Shown: positions 20,806-30,321 of the stretch, one piece after another
How the letters are laid out: each line of letters opens with the position of its first letter
Position numbering within the stretch: the stretch's first letter is position 1
NCBI RefSeq assembly: GCF_030687535.1
Contig: NZ_CP117437.1
Span: 4,733,501 to 4,797,500 of the forward strand
From: Pseudomonas sp. FP2335
Lineage (GTDB): Bacteria; Pseudomonadota; Gammaproteobacteria; Pseudomonadales; Pseudomonadaceae
DNA length: 64,000 bases
Reading direction: 5' to 3'
Notes under the pieces: model-generated
What the model was told of the DNA's origin: nothing
Database searches by the model: none
Seen by the model: the letters and a program-made list of their open reading frames with translations, nothing else
Made by a program: the position numbers and the translations under genes

Positions 20806-22784
20806 AGTTCATAGCTGAGCCGAAGGCCGACTTCGCGGCCCGGGCTGTACACGCGGGTGGTGCCATTCAGGTAGCCGACGGCGTCGTAGCGCTTGTCCGC
20901 GGCGTTGTTCAGGTAGGCGCTGATGCCGTAGTGGCTGAAGTCGTAGCCGGCACTCAGGTCGATCAAGCCGTAGCCGCCACGGCTGTATTGATTGGCGGCG
21001 TCCAGGTAGGTCTTGCCGACGGCGCTGACGCCCCCTTGGGCGTACCAACCGGCAGGGGCGTCATAACGCAGGCTGAGGTGGCCGGTGAGGTCCGGCGCGT
21101 AGGGGTTGTGATTGCCCTTGTAGTCGTTGCTGCCTTCGCTGAACTGCTTGAAGCGCGTGCGGTTCAGGCCCGCGGAACTGACCACGCGCCAGTCGTCGGC
21201 GACCAGGTATTCGGCCTGCAACTCAAGCCCGCTGGAGCGCGCGGTGGCGGCGTTGGTGATGTACACCACGCCGGGCTGGATGATCTGTTGGACCTGCATG
21301 TCGCGCACGTCCACCAAGTACACCGCGGCCGAGTAGCGCAGGCGTTTGTCGGCCAGCCAGCCCTTGGCGCCGAGTTCGTAGGTTTTGACTTTTTCCGGAT
21401 CGTAGCCGGGGTAGTTGGCGGCGCTGGAGAAGGCATTGAAACCACCGGCGCGGAAGCCTTCGGCGTAGCTGGCGTAGACGAAGGCGTCGGGCTGCCATTC
21501 GTATTGCAGCGCGGCCTTGGGCGTGAAGCGTTGCCAACTGGCGCTTTGGCGGCCGCCACTGGCGGGGTCGATGTGCACTTTGTCCTGCTCGGCACGGGCG
21601 CCGAGGGTGAGGGTCCAGCGTTCGGCCAGGGGCATCAGCCATTGGCCAAAGAGTGCGCGGGTGTTGCCGCCCAATTGGCTGTCAGTCTGGGTCAGGCGCA
21701 GCGGCAGTTTTTGCTGGTAGGACAGGTCGTGGTCGTCGCGGTCGGTGTAGGCGCCGAGTAGCCACTGGTTGTTGCGCCATTGGCCTTCGAGACGCAATTC
21801 CTGGGACAGGGTGTTGAAATGGTAGTCGCGGGCCAGGTGCAGTTGGTCCGCCGGCTGGAAATCGGTGTCTTGTTGCAGGCGGTCGTAGAAGTCATTGCGG
21901 GCGGTGATCGAGCGCAGCTTCAGGCCGGAGTCGAACTCGTGCGTCACATCCAGGGACACGCTGCGGCCGCTGGAGTGGTTCCAGCTTGGCGTGCCGGAGC
22001 GCACTTCGCGCCGCGCCGAAGTGGCGGTGCCCCACTGTGAGCCGCCGTCACGGTAATCCTGGCGGCTGTAGCGCAGGTTGACATCAGTGGCCAGGCTGGG
22101 TGTCCAGCGCAGCACCATACGCGCACTGTGGCGATCGCGGTCATCGGCCTGGCCGCCTTTATAGGCGTTATCGATAAACCCGTCCTGCTCGCGCCACTGG
22201 CCGGAGACGCCGGCATACAAGGTGCCGGGCACCAGGGCAGTGCTGGCGTCGACGCTCATGGTGCGCAGGTCGCGACTGCCGGTGCCGGCTTCAAGGCGCG
22301 CGTAAGGTGTATCGCCAGGCTGGCGGGTGTGGATGCTCAACACGCCGGCTTCGGCGTTGCGACCGTACAGGGTGGATTGCGGGCCGCGCAGGATTTCGAT
22401 GCGTTCGACGCCCAGCAGGGTGTGGTCGAAGCCCTGCCCCATCAGGGTCGGCACGCCGTCCACGAGCATCAGCATCGAGGACGAAAACGCCGTCGCACCC
22501 GAACTCAGGCCGCGCACCACCGGCAGATTGGTGCCGGACTGGCCGAACGGCTGGAAGGTGAAGCCCGCAGTGGTGCGGGCCAGGCGTTCCAGATCATCGA
22601 TATTGCCCTTGCGCAGCTCTTCGCCGGAGATCACCGAGAGGCTGGCCGGGACCTCTTCCTGTTCCTGCTCGATCTTGTTGGCCGTGACCTTGACCGGCGC
22701 CAGTTCAGTCTGTGCAACGGCAACGCTTGCGCTACCCAGCCAACACACCAGTACGCCCCTGAAAACAGCTGTGCTCACCCGCAT
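20802..22784 (-). CDS. TonB-dependent outer-membrane receptor
   Basis: A 660-residue receptor. A signal peptide covers about residues 1-24 (cut after VAVAQ or nearby), a TonB box (PVKVTAN) follows at once, then the plug domain (VPASLSVISGEELR, LRGPQSTLYGRNAEAGVL) and a beta barrel ending in LSYEL with a hydrophobic terminus. No N-terminal signalling extension is present, so it does not work through an anti-sigma factor. It is the first gene of a tightly overlapping three-gene operon. Ribosome-site spacing (AAGGGG) favours GTG 22778 over ATG 22784. The ligand is unknown; the PchR-like neighbour and Fur-like box point to a ferric siderophore. Confidence 0.92.
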   Translation of the reverse strand: MRVSTAVFRGVLVCWLGSASVAVAQTELAPVKVTANKIEQEQEEVPASLSVISGEELRKGNIDDLERLARTTAGFTFQPFGQSGTNLPVVRGLSSGATAFSSSMLMLVDGVPTLMGQGFDHTLLGVERIEILRGPQSTLYGRNAEAGVLSIHTRQPGDTPYARLEAGTGSRDLRTMSVDASTALVPGTLYAGVSGQWREQDGFIDNAYKGGQADDRDRHSARMVLRWTPSLATDVNLRYSRQDYRDGGSQWGTATSARREVRSGTPSWNHSSGRSVSLDVTHEFDSGLKLRSITARNDFYDRLQQDTDFQPADQLHLARDYHFNTLSQELRLEGQWRNNQWLLGAYTDRDDHDLSYQQKLPLRLTQTDSQLGGNTRALFGQWLMPLAERWTLTLGARAEQDKVHIDPASGGRQSASWQRFTPKAALQYEWQPDAFVYASYAEGFRAGGFNAFSSAANYPGYDPEKVKTYELGAKGWLADKRLRYSAAVYLVDVRDMQVQQIIQPGVVYITNAATARSSGLELQAEYLVADDWRVVSSAGLNRTRFKQFSEGSNDYKGNHNPYAPDLTGHLSLRYDAPAGWYAQGGVSAVGKTYLDAANQYSRGGYGLIDLSAGYDFSHYGISAYLNNAADKRYDAVGYLNGTTRVYSPGREVGLRLSYEL

Positions 22785-22851
22785 TCCCCTTCAATGAATC
22801 GCCCCATGGCCGCGTCTTGGCGATGGCAGTTGATGGGGAAACATGCTACGC

Positions 22852-22870
22852 ATTAATGCGAATACTTATC
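22852..22870. promoter_or_regulatory. Fur-box-like site
   Basis: ATTAATGCGAATACTTATC matches the 19-base Fur consensus GATAATGATAATCATTATC at 13 positions, counted by hand. It lies in the gap between the receptor and the divergent regulator, 68 bases before the receptor start, where it could shut off the operon when iron is plentiful. Confidence 0.6.
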
Positions 22871-22881
22871 ATGTAAGTCCG

Positions 22882-22904
22882 TATGGATTTCGGATCAATC
22901 CATA
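22882..22904. promoter_or_regulatory. perfect palindrome between receptor and AraC gene
   Basis: TATGGATT and AATCCATA are perfect 8-base arms separated by TCGGATC. The site lies 12 bases from the Fur-like box and 37 bases before the regulator start. It is a good candidate operator, although AraC-family proteins more often bind direct repeats. Confidence 0.6.
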
Positions 22905-22940
22905 TGCGAATCGGAGCCAAATCTAGGGAGGGCGTTAAAC

Positions 22941-23906
22941 GTGTCGGCTTTACAGAGGATTTCCCAGTCGTATCGAGTTGCGTCAACGCACTCGCGGCAG
23001 GTCAGTACGCAAGCCTGCGGCTGGATGCGCCAACAGTTGCCGGAAGAACTGGGCGAGTGTTATTCGGAACGCCTGACCTTCGACGACGACCTGATGGTGG
23101 TGCGTTCGCGCTATCGCCCGACGCGCAACCTGATTGAAGAAACCGTCAGCCCGCACAACCGCCACATGTTGGTGATTACTTTCGGTATGCAGGGTGATTC
23201 CGGCTACAAGGGCGCCGATGGCGCGGCGGTGTCGTTCAGGGCGGGCTTTACCACGATCACTTCGTTCCAGCTCAGTCTCGGCGAACGCTGCTATAAGGCC
23301 GGTGCAACGGTGTCGCAACTGCGCCTGTTGATTGGCGAGAGCATGCTCAACAAATACATCGGCGAGCAGCGCACCCAGCAGATCCTCGGCAACGGCAATG
23401 TGCGCCAACTGGCATTCCAGAAGACCTCGGCCGCCAGCGCCAGCCATGCCAGCGCCCTGACCCGCTACCTCAGCCACGGCGTGACCGGCACCCTGGACAT
23501 GCACATTCACACCCTGAGCCTGCTCTGCGAACAGCTCAAGCTGCTGAGCCCCGACGCGCTCTCGCAAAGCCTGAAATTCAGCGCGACCGACATCGAGAAA
23601 CTCGAGCGCGCGCGCGACATCATGATCGAGCAGATGGACCAGCCGCTGACCATCCCCTATCTCTGCGCGGCGGTCGGGCTCAACGAGTTCAAGCTCAAGG
23701 AAGGTTTGCACTACCGCTTCAACTCCACTGCGCACCGCATGCTCAACGAGATCCGCATGCGCAAGGCCTACACCTTGCTGGAAAGTGGCTGTCAGGTGGC
23801 CCAGGCGGCTTATCAGGTGGGGTACAAATTTCCGAATAACTTCAGCGCAGCGTTTACGCGGTTTTTTGGCAAACCGCCCAAGTCGGTGTTTGGCAAACGG
23901 CGCTGA
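22941..23906 (+). CDS. AraC-family regulator, PchR-like
   Basis: A 321-residue activator. The C-terminal 100 residues hold the two helix-turn-helix motifs; LCAAVGLNEFKLKEGLHYRF is the first, with the KLKEGLH signature of PchR-type siderophore regulators, and VAQAAYQVGYKFPNNFSAAFTRFFGKPP is the second. The N-terminal 200 residues would be the ligand domain, which in PchR senses the ferri-siderophore inside the cell. GTG 22941 has a strong AGGGAGGG ribosome site. It diverges from the receptor operon, which it probably controls. Confidence 0.88.
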   Translation: MSALQRISQSYRVASTHSRQVSTQACGWMRQQLPEELGECYSERLTFDDDLMVVRSRYRPTRNLIEETVSPHNRHMLVITFGMQGDSGYKGADGAAVSFRAGFTTITSFQLSLGERCYKAGATVSQLRLLIGESMLNKYIGEQRTQQILGNGNVRQLAFQKTSAASASHASALTRYLSHGVTGTLDMHIHTLSLLCEQLKLLSPDALSQSLKFSATDIEKLERARDIMIEQMDQPLTIPYLCAAVGLNEFKLKEGLHYRFNSTAHRMLNEIRMRKAYTLLESGCQVAQAAYQVGYKFPNNFSAAFTRFFGKPPKSVFGKRR

Positions 23907-23911
23907 GCCCG

Positions 23912-24781
23912 TCAAGGGTGCGTGGCGGGAGCCTGTTTGAAGGCGGCCTGGGCCTTGGGGTTGGTCAGGATGCTGTAGCGCGTGGTGCGCGAGACTTTCC
24001 GGGTAAGGAAGCGTTCGAATACGGGGTCGAAGATGGACCGTTGTAGATTCGGCTGCTCGTCCTCCAGGTAACGCTCACAGAGCGCACGATAGGCTTCGAG
24101 GCTGACGAAGCGCTTGATCCAGAAGTGATAGAAGTACCCCATGGAGAAACCCAGGCTGAAGTCATGATCGATAACCGAATGCGCGCAGCACTCAAAATCG
24201 ATTAGGCGCAGTTGACCGTCCGGCGCGATCAAAATGTTCTTGGGGTGGGGGTCCATGTGCACAAACCCTTCGGCGAGCATCTGCGCAAACAGTCGAAACA
24301 CCTGTGGCAGTAGTGCAGCGGCCTGTTCAGGTTGCGCGACAAGACGATCATCCACACTGCAATGATCATCAAAAAAGCCCACCAGCAGGTACTCCTCTTT
24401 CAGGAACGGAAAGCGCGCTTTATAGCCGAACCCGGCGACGCGCGGCACGCTGGCTGACTTGGTGGACACCACGGACAGGTTGATGAACTCGTTGGTCAGG
24501 TCATGCAGGCCAAATGCACGTTTTAGCCCCAGGTAGTTCTGCAGCTGTTTTTTCCAGTGCTCAAGCTTATTGTGCTTCAACACCCACCGGCGCTCGCCCT
24601 CCAGCAGGAACACCCCGCGCGTGGCCTCGGGTATGTCGAGGGTGGTGTGTTGTTCCGGTGCGGCGAGGAAGCGTTGGACCAGCGTGGAGAGTTCAGGCTG
24701 ATAGCGGGGGTCGAAATAGAAGATTAGGTCGCCGAGGGGCGTGGTTTGGAATGCGCGGGTCATGCGGTTTAGGTGACGCAT
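23912..24781 (-). CDS. lipopolysaccharide-kinase-like protein (WaaP/InaA type)
   Basis: A 289-residue protein with an eukaryotic-like kinase fold. The catalytic loop is HMDPHPKNIL at about residue 197, the metal-binding motif LIDFECC at about 216, and an ATP-site Lys is plausible in RRWVLKHNKLEHWKKQL near residue 70. This pattern occurs in LPS core heptose/Kdo kinases and InaA-like proteins. The start has GAGGAAGG upstream. It stands alone, tail to tail with the AraC gene (six bases between stops). The phosphate acceptor cannot be told from sequence. Confidence 0.75.
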   Translation of the reverse strand: MRHLNRMTRAFQTTPLGDLIFYFDPRYQPELSTLVQRFLAAPEQHTTLDIPEATRGVFLLEGERRWVLKHNKLEHWKKQLQNYLGLKRAFGLHDLTNEFINLSVVSTKSASVPRVAGFGYKARFPFLKEEYLLVGFFDDHCSVDDRLVAQPEQAAALLPQVFRLFAQMLAEGFVHMDPHPKNILIAPDGQLRLIDFECCAHSVIDHDFSLGFSMGYFYHFWIKRFVSLEAYRALCERYLEDEQPNLQRSIFDPVFERFLTRKVSRTTRYSILTNPKAQAAFKQAPATHP

Positions 24782-24853
24782 TGAGCCTTCCTCACATGGG
24801 CTATCGGCTTTGGCTAAATCGTCCAGCTACGCAGGCTTACCTAAATCGCAAGC

Positions 24854-24899
24854 AAAAAAAAACCCGGAAATCCTCACTTGCGTGGGCCTTCCGGATTTT
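24854..24899 (-). terminator. terminator of tRNA-Lys
   Basis: Read on the minus strand, CCGGAA and TTCCGG pair with a long loop, and the stem is followed by G and a run of nine T. Confidence 0.8.
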
Positions 24900-24914
24900 C
24901 TAAACCGCCAAAAA

Positions 24915-24990
24915 TGGTGGGTCGTGTGGGATTCGAACCTACGACCAATTGGTTAAAAGCCAACTGCTCTACCAACTGAGCTAACGACCC
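24915..24990 (-). tRNA. tRNA-Lys (anticodon TTT), CCA encoded
   Basis: Read on the minus strand, the gene is 76 bases. GGGTCGT pairs with ACGACCC for the acceptor stem, the D arm is AGCTCAGTTGGTAGAGC, the anticodon loop is CTTTTAA, the T loop is TTCGAAT, and the 3' end is ACCA. The structure is complete and ordinary. It has its own promoter and terminator. Confidence 0.98.
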
Positions 24991-25007
24991 GCTGTGTGGT
25001 GGCGCGT

Positions 25008-25035
25008 ATAATACTGATTTCTAAGGATTATTCAA
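25008..25035 (-). promoter_or_regulatory. promoter of tRNA-Lys
   Basis: On the minus strand, TTGAAT (25035-25030) and TATTAT (25013-25008) are separated by 16 bases, a plausible sigma70 promoter ending about 18 bases before the mature tRNA. Confidence 0.6.
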
Positions 25036-25053
25036 CACCTTATTTTAAAAAAA

Positions 25054-25743
25054 TCAGAAATAACGCGTTGGGTCAGTAATTCCGGCTGCTTGGAAGCCTT
25101 CTGCACGCAGTCGGCAGCTGTCGCATTTCCCACAAGCACGGCCGTCATCGTCTGCCTGGTAGCAGGAAACTGTCAGCGAATAATCGACGCCAAGTCCTAC
25201 GCCAGCCTTGACGATGTCGGCTTTGCTGAGGTTTTGCAGCGGCGCCAGGATGCGGAAGCCCTGCCCTTCTACACCGGCTTTGGTCGCCAGGTTGGCCATG
25301 CGTTCGAACGACTCGACGAACTCTGGGCGGCAGTCCGGGTAACCGGAGTAGTCCACCGCGTTGACGCCGATAAAGATGTCGCGGGCGTTGAGCACTTCAG
25401 CCCAGCCCAGGGCCAGGGACAGGAAGACGGTGTTGCGGGCCGGTACGTAAGTGACCGGGATGCCTTCGCCGGGTGTTTCCGGTACGTCGATGCTGCTGTC
25501 AGTGAGCGCCGAGCCGCCGATGCCATTGAGGTTCAAGCCGATCACCTTGTGCTCGACCACGCCCATGTCGCGGGCGACGCGGGCGGCAGCGTTCAGTTCG
25601 GCGCGATGACGCTGGCCGTAGTCGAAGCTCATGGTGTAGCAGCTGTAGCCTTGCGCCTGCGCCATCGCGACCACGGTAGCGGAGTCGAGGCCGCCGGACA
25701 GGAGAATCACGGCGCGTTTTTGATCGTTGGTGTGCTCAGTCAT
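25054..25743 (-). CDS. queC: 7-cyano-7-deazaguanine synthase
   Basis: A 229-residue ATP-dependent enzyme making preQ0 from 7-carboxy-7-deazaguanine in queuosine synthesis. The N-terminal PP-loop is [11 protein letters not shown], and the C-terminal zinc site is [21 protein letters not shown] precedes ATG 25743. It begins one base after the queE stop, so the two are co-translated in pathway order. Confidence 0.96.
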   Translation of the reverse strand: MTEHTNDQKRAVILLSGGLDSATVVAMAQAQGYSCYTMSFDYGQRHRAELNAAARVARDMGVVEHKVIGLNLNGIGGSALTDSSIDVPETPGEGIPVTYVPARNTVFLSLALGWAEVLNARDIFIGVNAVDYSGYPDCRPEFVESFERMANLATKAGVEGQGFRILAPLQNLSKADIVKAGVGLGVDYSLTVSCYQADDDGRACGKCDSCRLRAEGFQAAGITDPTRYF

Positions 25744-25744
25744 G

Positions 25745-26392
25745 TCAGCGTCCTGGCTCGTCGTTCCAAAGGTATTTGTGCAACTGTAATTGCAGGCGCA
25801 CCGGTAGATTGTCCGCCACCACCCAATCGGCGAGGTCGCGTGCGTTCAGGTCGTGGTGGCTTGGAGAGAACAGCACCTCGCCCGCGCGACGGTCCAGGCC
25901 ATACTGGATCAGCTTGGAGTTCGCCCAATCGTAATCATCACGGGAACAGATAACGAACTTGACCTGATCGTTGGCCGTCAGCAAGTCGATGTTCTCGTAG
26001 CGGTTGCGGTGCGACTCCTTGGAGTCCGGGGTCTTGAGGTCGACTACCCGGCTTACCCGCGGGTCGACCGCGGAAATATCCAGGGCGCCGCTGGTTTCCA
26101 GGGACACCTCGTAACCGGCATCGCACAACTGCTTGAGCAAAGGGATGGCATTGGGTTGCGCCAACGGCTCACCCCCCGTCACGCAGACGTAGCGCGGCCG
26201 GTAACCGGCAACCTGTTCGAGGATGTCGTCGAGGGTGCGCACGGTGCCACCACTGAAGGCGTAGGCGCTGTCGCAGTATTGGCAGCGCAACGGGCAACCG
26301 GTCAGGCGCACAAAGACTGTGGGCAGGCCAGCGGTGCGCGTTTCACCCTGCAAAGAGTAAAAAACTTCGGTGATACGTAATGTGTCTTGCAT
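25745..26392 (-). CDS. queE: 7-carboxy-7-deazaguanine synthase
   Basis: A 215-residue radical-SAM enzyme that contracts 6-carboxytetrahydropterin to CDG, the step before QueC. The cluster motif is [12 protein letters not shown] (C-x3-C-x2-C). FYSLQGE at the N-terminus and TGGEPL in the middle are typical of QueE. ATG 26392 is preferred; a GTG three codons upstream (26401) is possible, and neither has a strong ribosome site. A terminator separates it from cpoB. Confidence 0.95.
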   Translation of the reverse strand: MQDTLRITEVFYSLQGETRTAGLPTVFVRLTGCPLRCQYCDSAYAFSGGTVRTLDDILEQVAGYRPRYVCVTGGEPLAQPNAIPLLKQLCDAGYEVSLETSGALDISAVDPRVSRVVDLKTPDSKESHRNRYENIDLLTANDQVKFVICSRDDYDWANSKLIQYGLDRRAGEVLFSPSHHDLNARDLADWVVADNLPVRLQLQLHKYLWNDEPGR

Positions 26393-26509
26393 AGTCGCCA
26401 CGGGCGTAACAGCTAAACAGGCTGTCCGCCTCCGTCAGGCACTTCATGAGACCCCGCCAACGCGTAGACCCCAAGAAGCGTGTTTCATAAAAGGGCGTGG
26501 ATTCTAACG

Positions 26510-26535
26510 AAAAAACCCGCGCCAGGCGCGGGTTT
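26510..26535 (-). terminator. terminator of tol-pal operon
   Basis: Read on the minus strand, AAACCCGCGCC and GGCGCGGGTTT form a nearly loopless palindrome that runs into TTTTTT, 21 bases after the cpoB stop. Confidence 0.9.
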
Positions 26536-26556
26536 CTTCTGAACGGGCTGCTTTGC

Positions 26557-27390
26557 CTACAAGCGTTGCAGATCCCGCTGGGCCAACTGGGCAGCGGAAG
26601 TCCCCGGATACTGGGCAACCACTTGCTGCAGAATGCCTTTGACCTTGTCGGTATGACCCAGGCGGCGTTCTACGTCAGCGAGTTTGTACAGCGAATCCGG
26701 CACCTTGGCATGCTTGGGATAGAGCTGGCTGACCTTGGCAAATGCCTGGCCTGCGCCCTGCAAGTCACCCTTGGCCAGGTTCACCTCGCCCAACCAGTAT
26801 TGGGCGTTACCCGCGTACTGGCTGTTTGGGTATTTGCGCAGGAAAGCGCTGAATGCCTGGCTGGCCTTATCGAAATCCTTGGCTTTGATCAGGTCGAAGG
26901 CCGCATCGTAATACAGCTTTTCCTTCGCCGGATCACCCGGTTCGCTGCTCGCGGCAGGGGCTTGGCTGGCAGCCGCCCCCGCTGCTGCACCACCGATGGC
27001 AGCACTAGGTGCACCACCGGCGGAAGAATTATCAGGAGTTGCGGCAGGTGTAACACCGGCTCCAATGCGTCGATCAAGATCCTGGTAACGTTCCAGGCCT
27101 TCTTGCTTCAGCTGGCGCACTTCGTTCTGCAGAATTTCAATGGTGCCTTGTTGCTGCGCCAATTGATCCTGCATACGTTGCAGCTGGTTGAACAGTTCGC
27201 CCTGTGCCGAGGGAGCGGACGTAGCCGCTCCCCCCGCATAGGCGCCGTTCGTGCCATAACCTGCTGGCGGATAACTGCTCCCGCTATTGTTATAGCCAGA
27301 GTTGCTATCTTCCACAGGAACCGCAGCCCACACCGCAAGCGGTGCGAAGCTGAGAGCCAATACAGTCAGAGCACGACGGCACGTTCGCAT
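26557..27390 (-). CDS. cpoB: cell division coordinator CpoB (YbgF)
   Basis: A 277-residue periplasmic protein. A signal peptide spans about residues 1-23 (LSFAPLAVWAAV). A coiled coil with Gln- and Leu-rich heptads lies at about 60-105, then a low-complexity Ala/Pro/Ser linker to about 150, then TPR repeats (LYYDAAFDLIKAKDFDKA and onward) to the end. CpoB links the Tol-Pal system with peptidoglycan synthesis during division. It starts seven bases after pal and is the last gene of the tol cluster. Confidence 0.94.
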   Translation of the reverse strand: MRTCRRALTVLALSFAPLAVWAAVPVEDSNSGYNNSGSSYPPAGYGTNGAYAGGAATSAPSAQGELFNQLQRMQDQLAQQQGTIEILQNEVRQLKQEGLERYQDLDRRIGAGVTPAATPDNSSAGGAPSAAIGGAAAGAAASQAPAASSEPGDPAKEKLYYDAAFDLIKAKDFDKASQAFSAFLRKYPNSQYAGNAQYWLGEVNLAKGDLQGAGQAFAKVSQLYPKHAKVPDSLYKLADVERRLGHTDKVKGILQQVVAQYPGTSAAQLAQRDLQRL

Positions 27391-27396
27391 GACGAA

Positions 27397-27897
27397 TTAC
27401 TTACGCAGTTCGACGCGACGGTTTTGAGCCCAGGACTGCTCGTCGTGGCCAGTAGCAACTGGACGCTCTTTACCGTAGGAAACCAGTTCCAGTTGGCCTG
27501 GAGCAACACCTTGCAGTACCAGGTAGCGCTGAACGGCTTTCGCACGACGCTCGCCCAGTGCCATGTTGTACTCACGAGTACCACGTTCGTCGGTGTTACC
27601 TTCCAGAACAACGCGAGCGCCGTTAGCTTTCAAGTCCTTCGCGTGAACGTCCAGAGCGCGCATGGCTTCTGGTTTCAGGTCCGAACTGTCGTATTCGAAG
27701 TAGAAAGTGGTGATAGCGCGCAGAGCAGCTTCTTCGCTCAGGGAGCCGTCAACTGCACCAGTGTTAGCGCCGTAACCAGCGTTTGGATCAACAGCTGCGC
27801 CTTCACCGGCATTGTCGCCGCCTTTAGACGAGCAACCAACGGCTACGGACAGAGCCAGAGCCAGAGCAGCAAACTTACCAAACTTCAGCATTTCCAT
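27397..27897 (-). CDS. pal: peptidoglycan-associated lipoprotein
   Basis: A 166-residue outer-membrane lipoprotein (OprL). The N-terminal signal ends in VAVGCSS with Cys as the lipid site, then a Gly/Asn-rich linker, then an OmpA-like peptidoglycan-binding domain ([22 protein letters not shown]). ATG 27897 is chosen because AGGAG lies upstream; an open extension of 12 codons is unlikely. It anchors the outer membrane to the wall and binds TolB. Confidence 0.97.
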   Translation of the reverse strand: MEMLKFGKFAALALALSVAVGCSSKGGDNAGEGAAVDPNAGYGANTGAVDGSLSEEAALRAITTFYFEYDSSDLKPEAMRALDVHAKDLKANGARVVLEGNTDERGTREYNMALGERRAKAVQRYLVLQGVAPGQLELVSYGKERPVATGHDEQSWAQNRRVELRK

Positions 27898-27949
27898 CGT
27901 GAAACTCCTAATGAACCCCAGTGTGTTAAGCAAATCTTGTAGCGCCGCG

Positions 27950-29251
27950 TCAGTTCAGGTAAGGGGACCAGGATGGTTCTCTGACTTCGCCTTGAGCGGT
28001 AGGAAGTGGGAGCCTTACGCGTCCATTAATGGACACGAGCATCAAGACTCCCCGGCCCTGCTGGCGGGTGGCGTAGATTACCATGGTGCCGTTGGGCGCA
28101 ACAGTGGCTGACTCATCAAGGTTGGTATCTGTGAGGATTTTTACGGTTCCGCGCTGCAAATCCTGGGCCGCAACCCGGAAATTAGTGAAACCATCCTGAC
28201 GGTGAATCATCACCAACGTCTTTTCATCAGCCGAAAGTTTAGGGTTGGCGTTGTAGTTGCCGATAAAAGTCACGCGTTCCGCGCCACCGCCACCAACACT
28301 CGCCTTGTAGATTTGTGGTTTGCCGCCACGGTCGGAGGTGAAGAAGATGGTCGAGCCATCCTTACCCCAGAACGGTTCGGTGTTGATACCCGGGCCGCTG
28401 GTCACGCGAGTAATCGCACGCGAAGCCATGTTCATCACGTAGATGTCCGGGTTGCCGTCCTTGGACAGCACGAACGCCAGGCGCGAACCATCCGGCGACC
28501 AGGCTGGCGCACCGTTGAGGCCTTCGAAGTTGGTGATCTGCTCACGACGACCAGTATCGATGTGCTGGACGAAGATACGCGGACGCTTCTGTTCAAAGGA
28601 CACGTAGGCAATACGCTTGCCGTCCGGCGCAAAACGCGGCGACAGGATGGGCTCACGCGACTGCAGCAAGGTCACTGCACGAGCACCGTCGTAGTCCGAA
28701 CGCTGCAAGGTGTAGCGGGTGTTGTCTACCGAGAAACGCTCAGCCGTTACATAAAGCAGACGCGTCGAGAAAGCACCTTTGATGCCGGTGAGCTTTTCAA
28801 ACGACTGGTCCGAGATGTAGTGGGCCATGTCGCGGATTTGCTCGGCTGTGCCCGACACGCTGCCGGTCAGGACCTGCTGCTCGGTGGCAACGTTGAACAA
28901 GGTGTAGGTGATTTGCAGGCGACCGCCGGCCGGCGTGATATTACCGACCATCAGGTACTGCGCGCCCACGGCTTTCCAGTCACGGAACACGACTTCGCTG
29001 GCCTGGTTCGGCTGGCTGATCATGTTGCCTTTCGGAATCGGCGCGTAGTAGCCGGAGTTGCGCAGGTCGTCGCTGACGATCTGGGCCATGTCGTCCGGCA
29101 GCACGCTGCCGCCCTGCCAGCCGAACGGTACTACCGCGATCGGGGTGGCCCGATCGCTACCGCTGGTGACCAGGATGTTCTTTTCATCCGCCGCCGCTAT
29201 CCCTGCCATACAGCAAATAACGACAAGCATTCCTCGAAGAAGGTTTCTCAC
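27950..29251 (-). CDS. tolB: Tol-Pal periplasmic protein TolB
   Basis: A 433-residue periplasmic protein with a signal peptide (about 1-21, ending AGIAAA), an N-terminal mixed alpha/beta domain, and a six-bladed beta-propeller built from [14 protein letters not shown] repeats from about residue 200. GTG 29251 overlaps the tolA stop by four bases (GTGA). It binds Pal and is displaced by TolA during envelope constriction. Confidence 0.97.
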   Translation of the reverse strand: MRNLLRGMLVVICCMAGIAAADEKNILVTSGSDRATPIAVVPFGWQGGSVLPDDMAQIVSDDLRNSGYYAPIPKGNMISQPNQASEVVFRDWKAVGAQYLMVGNITPAGGRLQITYTLFNVATEQQVLTGSVSGTAEQIRDMAHYISDQSFEKLTGIKGAFSTRLLYVTAERFSVDNTRYTLQRSDYDGARAVTLLQSREPILSPRFAPDGKRIAYVSFEQKRPRIFVQHIDTGRREQITNFEGLNGAPAWSPDGSRLAFVLSKDGNPDIYVMNMASRAITRVTSGPGINTEPFWGKDGSTIFFTSDRGGKPQIYKASVGGGGAERVTFIGNYNANPKLSADEKTLVMIHRQDGFTNFRVAAQDLQRGTVKILTDTNLDESATVAPNGTMVIYATRQQGRGVLMLVSINGRVRLPLPTAQGEVREPSWSPYLN

Positions 29252-30321
29252 AAGGCTAGATCCTCAGGTGTGAATGTCATCTTGAATGAACGATAGGGAG
29301 CGAAGTCGCTTGGTTTCATTCCCTGCATCTCGGTCAACCGGCCAATGTTCTTGACCGCTGCAACCGCCGAACTGTCGAACGAACCATCGCCACTGGACTT
29401 GGCCACGCTGACCGAAGTCACCGTACCGTCCGGCAACATGCCGATCTGCAGCACTACTGTCATGCCTTTGCGTGCCGAAGGTGGACGTGTCCAACCTTCC
29501 GCTGCCCGTGCCCGAATCAGGTCGTCGAAACTGCCCGCGACTTCGTCACCACGTTCATCGGCCAAGGCTTGCTGACGCTGCGGCGTGTCGGAAAGCAAAT
29601 CTGCCAGGGCCTGGGCCTTTTTCTCTTCGGCGGATTTACGTGCTGCTTCCTGGGCCTTTTTCTTGGTGGCATCGGCGGCAGCTTTCTTCTTCGCGTCGTC
29701 GGCGACTTTTTTCTTCGCCTCGTCTGCTTCAGCTTTTTTCTTGGCGTCTTCGGCGGCTTTCTTCTTCGCGTCTTCGACTATTTTCTTCTTGGCTTCTTCA
29801 GCGGCCTTTTTCTTGGCCTCTTCTTCGGCAGCTTTCTTGGCTTCTTCTTCAGATTTCTTCTTGGCTATATCAGCCAATTGTTTCTCTTCGGCTTTTTTAG
29901 CTTCGGCAGCCTTCTCGGCTTTTTTGGCTTCATCAGCCTTTTTCGCCTCGTCGGCCTTCTTCGCTTCGTCAGCCTTTTTCGATTCCTCGGCCTTTTGAGC
30001 CGCCTCTTCTTTCTTTTGTTCCGCAGCAGCCTTCACCGCTTCCTGCTCGACCTTCTTCTGTTCCATCTGTTCGACTTCAGTCTGGCGCGCAGCCGACTTC
30101 TGGGCCTCACCTGCAATCTTCTGATTGGTCTGGGTGGTGGCCTGGCTTTTCGATTTCAGCTGATACAGGGTCGCCTGCACGATCGGCTTGGCTGGCGGCA
30201 GGTCCGGGGTCATGGCAAAGCTGACGAACAGCATGCCAAACACCAGGACGTGCAGGGCAATTGCCCAGACGCTAGGCCAGAAGTAGCTTTCCGAGGCGGA
30301 CGGCTCTCGCTGTTGCTGCAT
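29248..30321 (-). CDS. tolA: Tol-Pal protein TolA
   Basis: A 357-residue inner-membrane protein with one N-terminal helix (about residues 15-38), a long Ala/Lys/Glu-rich rod (about 65-245) made of imperfect KKADEA and KKAAEEE repeats, and a C-terminal globular domain that touches TolB and Pal. The repeats make the minus-strand DNA low in complexity, so length variation between strains is likely. It shares one base with the tolR stop. Confidence 0.97.
   Translation of the reverse strand: MQQQREPSASESYFWPSVWAIALHVLVFGMLFVSFAMTPDLPPAKPIVQATLYQLKSKSQATTQTNQKIAGEAQKSAARQTEVEQMEQKKVEQEAVKAAAEQKKEEAAQKAEESKKADEAKKADEAKKADEAKKAEKAAEAKKAEEKQLADIAKKKSEEEAKKAAEEEAKKKAAEEAKKKIVEDAKKKAAEDAKKKAEADEAKKKVADDAKKKAAADATKKKAQEAARKSAEEKKAQALADLLSDTPQRQQALADERGDEVAGSFDDLIRARAAEGWTRPPSARKGMTVVLQIGMLPDGTVTSVSVAKSSGDGSFDSSAVAAVKNIGRLTEMQGMKPSDFAPYRSFKMTFTPEDLAL

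Noticed and set aside
24915..24990. tRNA-Lys as an integration site for a mobile element
   Set aside because: No integrase gene and no repeated tRNA 3' end was seen in the flanks; genes on both sides are core.
29248..30321. Low-complexity tolA rod region as a possible tandem-repeat element
   Set aside because: The repeats code for the normal Ala/Lys/Glu-rich TolA helix and stay in frame.
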